Source: Lophius americanus (Eukaryota > Chordata > Actinopteri > Lophiiformes > Lophiidae). Taken from it: a stretch of 64,000 nt of DNA. The notes below the pieces were generated by a model. That model was not told where the DNA came from and made no database searches. It saw only the letters and a program-made list of their open reading frames with translations. Where the stretch lies: the NCBI GenBank assembly GCA_037951165.1, contig JBBDHG010000112.1, positions 744,501 through 808,500 of the forward strand, read 5' to 3'. The position numbers and the translations under genes are program-made. Positions 57,915 to 64,000 of the stretch are shown one piece after another; the stretch's first letter is position 1; every line of letters starts with the position of its first letter.

Positions 57915-58070
57915 AATGTTTTTGGACTGTGGGAGGAAGCCAGACTACCTGTAGGGAACTCACACAGAAACAAACAGAACAAGGTGACTCCACACAGACA
58001 GCTCAAAGGTGGATTTGAACCCAGGCCTTTCTTGCTGGGAGACTACTGTACTACCCACTGCACCATCAAA
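57915..58070 (-). repeat. fish interspersed repeat, copy 5
   Basis: 'tgtttttggactgtgggagg aagcc', 'gggaactcacacagaaacaa', 'gactccacacagacagctca' and 'gtggatttgaacccaggcct' plus 'ctaccc actgcacca' form the other half of the common repeat, on the minus strand. Confidence 0.8.
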
Positions 58071-59160
58071 GTTAGGAGCAGCTCTCGGTGTGGTGATTGG
58101 AAAAAGTCAAAATCCGCTTTGGCAGTTGCCTTCACTGGTAGTTGTGCTTTTTCTCCCAACTTCTTGGGCTTTGTCCCAGGACCAAGGCTCTAGTCACCAC
58201 TGGACATCCTAGGGCTTCATATTATCCTGTAAAAACAACTACAATTGTGCTATTTATGTTAACATGTTTGACTGAACAAGGTAGTTGAGAGGGAAAGTAC
58301 TCACAATATACCGTTGTTGTTTTTTAGCAGTACTCTCACATTTATTTTTTCATGCACATGAGTTAAGTAAAATTAAAAAAATGTTGTCGTTGACGCTCCA
58401 GCTGGTCATCATGAAGTCAGAATAAATACTCAAATTCTAATTCTCCGACATATGAGACCAAAGTAACAGCAAATGAAAAAAAAACACCCTTTACACCCCA
58501 ACCAACCAGTCAGCTTTTGTTTATATCTATGTCTGTCCAGATTTTATGTTTCTACATGTAATGAAGACTCTGAATGAATTACTTAAAAGTTCATCAAGTG
58601 TAGATTTTTCAAGTCAACACTATATTGTTATGCCTGATTACAGCGAATAATTTCATTGGGAAACATATTGTCCTCACTTGTAGACTATTTATACAGTACA
58701 GTGCAGTGCAAAGGATTAAAACAGAGCTCAATCATATGGAATAATTAACGTCACCTGAAGCTCAACATCAGAAGCTTCTGATGGACTCCTGTTGCATTGT
58801 ACCGGGAAATTCTGTTGAGAATAACAAAAACAGTCAACTTTCTTGCATCTGTTCACATGCTTGGTTCATAAAGCTGATTCTGAGAGAACACAAATAAAAC
58901 CATAAATTCCGGCACAACATAAGATCTGTACAATCACTTCAGATTCAAGGTGGGTACCCATCATTTGGTCACCATTTCAAGATCAGTCTAAATGTGGAAC
59001 ACCGTCAAAAAAAAAAGGCTCAGTTCCTGAATCTTTGCGAAAACCTAAAGAAATACCAAAACAAGCAGAAGTTGTGAGTGGTCCCGGTTCAGGCCTGGCA
59101 AAGCATTTACTGTGAAAGAGTACCCACCGTAGCAGAGGTCAATCATTTTGTCATTTTGTC
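58071..59160. other. intergenic DNA
   Basis: No feature that I can support. Confidence 0.5.
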
Positions 59161-59164
59161 ATAA

Positions 59165-59345
59165 GCCTTGGAGCTGCTGTTGCTCAGGAGGTTGTTGGTC
59201 AGTCCCTAGATTTGGAATGTTTGGCGATCCGATCCCCCAGACAGCACCTGCAGTCCACACGTCGTAGGGTCCGTGAGATAGACCCTGAATCCCAATTTGT
59301 TCAACAAGTACTTCCCAGGGACTCCCACCTGCTCCTCAGGGATTG
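59165..59345 (+). mobile_element. tRNA-derived SINE
   Basis: 'gctgttgctcaggaggttg' resembles a tRNA box A and 'ggcgatccgatcccc' a box B. The following 'cagtccacacgtcgtagggt ccgtgagatagaccctgaatccc' corresponds to the SINE body '...cacatgtcgaagtgtccttgagcaagacactgaacccc'. It is decayed. It belongs to the same family as 39640-39765. Confidence 0.65.
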
Positions 59346-62000
59346 GCCAAGTGATGATAATTAATTTCACAATATAATATAGTGGATAACAAAGTGATAG
59401 TAAAGAAATTATTATTACAACTATTACGACTTACAACTGAATGTTGTATATAATACATTACTTAATACCTTTACTACAAATATATTAATAACTGGCTTGT
59501 AGTAGAAGTCTTCATAACATTAAAGATGAAAGTAAGCATTTCACACCATAGTCGTTGTTTAACATCCTAGCCAATTACTTTGGACTTAAAGACATTGCCC
59601 ATACATCTGCTTTCTCTTCTAATCTTTCTAGGAACAGCTGAGAGCAGTTTACAGCTTATAGTTGAATCCATCTGTCTGCGTCATTAGATTAGCTTGTGTC
59701 GGGCGAAACCGTAACCTGTGGGGTTTCAGACTGTCTGACAAATCATCTGTAGGGCTGATGGGTACCAGGAGAAAGGCTTTAGCCTTATAGCCAGGACTGA
59801 GTGCTACATGGGATCTGCTATGACAGTGTGTCTGATAGGTGTTCCCAGCTCCTTTCACAAATTTGGAAGGAGTTTTACTATGTTCTGGCGTCAGGAGGGC
59901 AACATGTGATTTTAACTCAGTCAAATGGACAAATGTTAGGATCCGGCAGTACTCCCCGCTCTTCCTTCTTGTGTTTCCACTTTTCCTGTGTTCTTGTCAG
60001 TTTTTGTCCCAATGGCATGACTAGTTGTGACAAACTACTAGTGGCAGGCTAGTTCACACCTGAACCAGCCTGAAAACACCTGAAAACTGCTGATCATAAA
60101 ACCAGGCTCTGGTTCACTCTTGTCTTACTTGCATTCACTGACTCTCTAGATTTTTGCATGATTTTATATAATTTTTTTATTTCAAATCAACTTTTAATCA
60201 CATTGTTTGCTGTTTCCTGTGTGCGCTCATATTTGCTGTTTTTTTTTCCATCTGTCCTACATCTAATAAAAGCTGAAAATCCCTATACAAGACAAATGAA
60301 TAAAGCCTTGCCCAGAAAATCGCTTCTCATCCTTTTAGAGTTGCGTAATCTAACAAATCATGAAGGACCCTCGCTTTGACTGTGAGATAACAAGAGTTTC
60401 AGGCTCAAACCTCAATTTAGGGTCCTTCTCCTGGGACAGAAAAATACCAGGCTTACATGGACTCAAATCAAATGACATCTTTAATATTGTCTTGTGACAG
60501 CAATTCTAAAAAAAAGAGGCTTCATTTTGTAGTGGGTTTTCAGATGAAAATGTCCTGTATTGAACCTACCCAAAAGTCAACATGTCTATTAAAGGCAGCT
60601 CTTATGAAATGACAAGAACATAAGACTAACACATAGATTTTGAAAAATAGATCACAAAAATGTTTGTATACAATGTTAATCAATAATCTGCAGAAAAAGA
60701 TGTACCATTCTGAACCTACAAATTCCCAAGGGGCCAATGGACAACATATAGAAGAGGAAGTAGTAAGTATTGCAATATTTCCCATTAATTTAGACTTAAA
60801 TATGAATTGATGCCACGGAAGGTGTCAAAAATTGTAAGGCTGAAACTAGCTAGGACAGATTTTTAAAAAGAAATGTGAAAAATAAACTAGAATACATGGC
60901 AAAGTTCAGTTCTGACTTGTAGCCTTGGTGAAAGGGAAAAATCTTAGCATCATTTCTCAGAATTAGCCAAAGGCCTATCTAGCAATTGCACAAATGTCAA
61001 ATCATCCTAATCCCCACTTCAGACAGAAGAAATGTCGCTTGTTGAAGTAAAACAATTTTCTTCCTGTGCATATGCAACAAGATTGAATATTTGTCAGATG
61101 AAGTATGAAACCCTGAGTCCATGGCATATAGCTTAGCATTAATGCGTGGATGCAAGCAGATTTGGCAGATCTGTGATTAAATCCAGGATAAATATTTTTT
61201 TTCTCTTCTCCGTCTCCCTCTTGCTTTTCTTATTTTTATACATATGTTTCATTTTGTAATGATCCCTCCACACATCTGAATATAGTCCGAATAGTCCACT
61301 CCTCTCTTCTTTTTTCCCACTTCTCACTCATAGATGGATCGTGGTGGCAGTAGGCCAAGCATGGTATTCCAGATATCCCTCTTTTTTTCCCCCTGGTTAC
61401 ATCCAATAAAGATGGCTGATTACAAAATAGGTAGTAGGCAACTCCATAAATGTTTTCTGTGACCAGATCCTGAGTTCAGTGCCGGGGTGGTCCGAGGAAT
61501 ATTTTAATACAAGCTAAAACCGCCCCTGGGTAGTCTATTCCCAGTTTGAGGACTTCAAGATTAACACCCAGCATCAACATATATATATCAACATTATGGA
61601 TCCTATGCCAATCATCTTACCAAGGGCTGCGTTTACCCTCTCTCTTTCAAGTTTCTCTGTAAGTTTTTGGAAAGCAGGTCCTCTGCATGGCTCCCTCTCC
61701 CAGCAAATCATCAGGAGGGGGGAAACATTAGAGACGGGGACGGTTCTTTGAAGCACCAATATGATCGCCCCTTCCACTCCCTCCTTCACATACCTGAGAC
61801 TCTACAGCAAGAAAAAGAGCTGAAGAAAATGCAGGTGAAGAAGAAGTGGAAGCATTAATTAGAGGTAAACATGGATAAATTATGAAAAGGTCACGAAAAA
61901 CTTCAAACTAATTCCAAAACTGTCTGCTTAAACCAGAAAAATCTATACAATAATAAATAGAAATATAATTAAAACCAGTGTGAGGTGTTGATGCATCCTT
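59346..62000. other. intergenic DNA
   Basis: AT-rich, with several short open frames of no recognisable family and a small TATATA patch at about 61579-61588. I see no gene or defined repeat. Confidence 0.5.
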
Positions 62001-62007
62001 CCTGTGC

Positions 62008-62100
62008 GGATTCGGCTTGTTCTCCCTTTGTCTGCGTGGTTTCTCTCCGGGAACTCCGGTTTCTGGTGACACTAAAATTGTCCGTAGAAGTGAGTGTAAG
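62008..62100 (+). repeat. fish interspersed repeat, copy 6, left half (split by LINE)
   Basis: 'ggcttgttctccctttgtct gcgtggtttctctccgggaactccgg', 'tggtgacactaaaattgtcc' and 'gtagaagtgagtgt' are the 5' half of the repeat. It stops at 62100, where the LINE tail begins, and resumes at about 63647. Confidence 0.8.
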
Positions 62101-63655
62101 TTTAATAATAATAATAATAATAATAATAATATATTTCATTTATAACGCACTTTACATTTGGATCAAATCTCAAAGTGCTGCAAGGTAAAAGCAGATAAAA
62201 GCTTCAATAAAAAATATGATAATAATTATATAAAAATGTGACCAAAGCAGCAATGTTAATTAAAAGTCATAGCTTCTGCTAAAAACAAAAGTTTTAAGTC
62301 CTTTTTTAAATGTCTCAGTCGTCTGTGGAGCCCTCAGATGGTCAGCCGAGGGGCTGTGGACCAGCTTTTCAGCATCACTCAAGGTGAGTGAAGAACGGAG
62401 TTTGGTAATATTTCTGAGATGGTGAGAGGATATCTTGCAGATGTGTTTGATGTGGGATTCAAAAGTGAGTTGAGGGTCGAATCTACGCCGAGGTTGGTGA
62501 CTGATGAAGAGAGGGGAGTGTCGTGACCAGAGAAAGTAATACTGGTTATGGAGGAAGACCAGGTCTGATGTGGGGTGCCAATTAAAATTGCTTCGGTTTT
62601 GGAGCTGTTCCACTGGAGAAAATTGTTTTTCATCCACACCTTTATCTCCTCCAGACAAGCGCGGAGAGTTGACAGGGGAGATGATGACGATGAGGATGGA
62701 GAAGCTGTGGCGGAACATGTGTCAGTTTTTATGTAGATTTGCGTGTCATCAGCGTAGCAATGGAATGAGAGTCCATATCGACTGATGACATGGCAAAGGG
62801 GGAGGATGTACAGTATGAAGATAATGGGGCCGAGGACTGATCCCTGGGGGACGACACAGGTAACGGTGTGTGACCGGGACCTTGAACTTCCAAGGGAAAT
62901 GTATTCTGTTCTGTCGGTGAAGTAGGATTGAAACCAGTTAAGGGCGGTGGCAGTGAGTGCAGTGGTGTGATGTAGGCGGTGTAGGAGTATTCGATGGTCA
63001 ACTGTGTCGAAGGCAGCAGACAAATCAAGGAGAATCAGGGGGGAAGGTGAACCAGCATCTGCTGCCATCGGTAGGTCGTTTGTGACTCTAAGCAGAGCTG
63101 TTTCTGTGCTGTGGACGGAGCAGAAACCAGACTGAAAGAGGTTGTTGAATTTGAGGTGGTCCTGGAGGTGGGTGACCTGAAGCCTTGTAACGCCGCTCAA
63201 GGACACGTCCAGCTGCCTTCATTTTCCGTAGATTGCTGGTGAACCAGGGGGATGAGCGGGAGAAGGTGACTGTTCTAGTTTTTACAGGGGCGTGATGATC
63301 CAGGATGCTACTCAGGGAGTTATTATAGATATCCACTGAGTCTTTTGCTGATACAAAGTTTGCAGAAAGAAGATACTGGAGGTCGACTGTCATGGTTTCT
63401 GGGTTGATATTTTTCAAATTCCTGAAGTAGATTTGACATTTGGGCTTGGTGAGGGGGGACACAAGTGACAATTCCATGGAGACGGCCTTGTGGTCGGACA
63501 AACCCAGATCGTACACAAGAAGATTCCTGAGAGGAGCAGAGTCAGTGATGACAAGATCCAGAGTGTGCAACATGGTGTGGGTGGGGACATCGACAAGTTC
63601 CCTGAGATTAAAACAATCCAGTAGTTGGAGAAATTTGGATGCAAACAGAAGTATG
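62101..63655 (-). mobile_element. L2-like LINE retrotransposon, internally deleted and frameshifted
   Basis: On the minus strand a 5'-truncated endonuclease part (frame 63088-63666: LRELVDVPTHT, LDLVITDSAPLRNLLVYDLG LSDHKAV) is followed by a reverse transcriptase (frame 62379-63206: LFQSGFCSVHSTETALL, LDLSAAFDTVDHRILLHRL, VVPQGSVLGPIIFILY, HCYADDTQIY with the YADD catalytic box) and a C-terminal piece in a third frame (62260-62718: FDPQLTFESHIKHI, LRSSLTLSDAEKL, then TFKKGLKTFVFSR). The 3' UTR ends in (TAA)n at 62101-62131. Two blocks are missing compared with full L2-like elements: the segment between endonuclease and RT (junction near 63190) and most of the region after LSDAEKL (junction near 62345). 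It cannot encode a working protein. The clade (L2/Maui-like) is judged from the RT motifs. Confidence 0.88.
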
Positions 63656-63789
63656 AGTGGTTGCATGTGTCTATATGTCTACCCTGCGATGAACTGGCGA
63701 CTCGTCCTAGGTGTACCCGGCCTCGCACCTGATCTCAGCTTGGATAGGTCCAGCCCCACCCCCACGGCCCTGAGAAGGATAAGTGGTTA
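63647..63789 (+). repeat. fish interspersed repeat, copy 6, right half
   Basis: 'agaagtatgagtggttgcat' then 'ctgcgatgaactggcgactc gtcctaggtgtacccgg', 'agcttggataggtccagccc' and 'gagaaggataagtggtta' continue the repeat interrupted at 62100. Confidence 0.85.
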
Positions 63790-64000
63790 TTTTCTTCTTA
63801 TACTTTAAATGTTTTTGACACCCCCTCTCTTTCTTTCTCGTAGTCTTTCAGTTTTCCTTCTCGGTCAACTAATACCAAATTGCTGAGTGCAAAGTTTAAT
63901 TGAGGGGAAAATAAACTTGACCCAAATACATCAACTGGTGTACATTTTAAACAGGCCGTAATTAGACAGTAATCCTCTGCATTTAAAAAGACACCACCTG
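63790..64000. other. intergenic DNA to window end
   Basis: No recognisable feature. Confidence 0.5.

Noticed and set aside
62379..63206. Intact reverse transcriptase gene
   Set aside because: The RT core is readable, but both sides are deleted and out of frame with the rest of the element, so it is a dead copy.

Overview
The window is vertebrate nuclear DNA, almost certainly from a teleost fish. The protein-coding sequence is split into short GT-AG exons in AT-rich, repeat-laden DNA. The repeats are of fish type: tRNA-derived SINEs, an L2-like LINE, Tc1-like remnants, and a family of 'aactggcgac / cagctgggataggctccagcc' repeats. One gene is a retinal homeobox paralogue closest to fish rx1/rx2. 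Species cannot be named from the sequence.

Layout. (1) 1-7918, plus strand: the last six coding exons of xpr1 (phosphate exporter, EXS domain to stop); the 5' part lies outside the window. (2) 7919-13000: convergent intergenic DNA holding the xpr1 3' UTR and the sin3b 3' UTR. (3) 13001-29118, minus strand: a complete sin3b gene. I could chain 19 coding exons with consistent splice phases, giving about 1269 residues (PAH1-3, HDAC-interaction region, C-terminal domain). (4) 30514-37605, minus strand: a complete haus5 gene (augmin subunit), 19 coding exons, about 660 residues, including a 25-nt microexon. (5) 37606-45855: intergenic DNA with a perfect 12 x 19-bp minisatellite flanked by two CTCF-like motifs, SINE remnants and candidate enhancers. 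(6) 45856-51482, minus strand: a complete three-exon rx (Rax) gene of about 351 residues, with eh1 octapeptide, Q50 paired-like homeodomain and OAR. (7) 51483-64000: the 5' flank of rx. It holds a GC-rich block with adjacent Otx-type and Sox-type sites, several repeats, and at the end an internally deleted L2-like LINE inserted inside an older repeat.

The genes do not form an operon-like unit. sin3b and haus5 are housekeeping-type genes (chromatin co-repression; spindle microtubule nucleation) and xpr1 is a membrane transporter, whereas rx is an eye-field and retinal transcription factor whose regulatory landscape probably fills the gene-poor right half. From general knowledge, human SIN3B, HAUS5 and RAX2 all lie on chromosome 19 while XPR1 is on chromosome 1, so the sin3b-haus5-rx part may be an old linkage block.

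I found no convincing new protein system. The most interesting signals are regulatory and repeat-related. All exon boundaries were read by eye from splice consensus, frame continuity and remembered family sequences. No alignment or database search was run.
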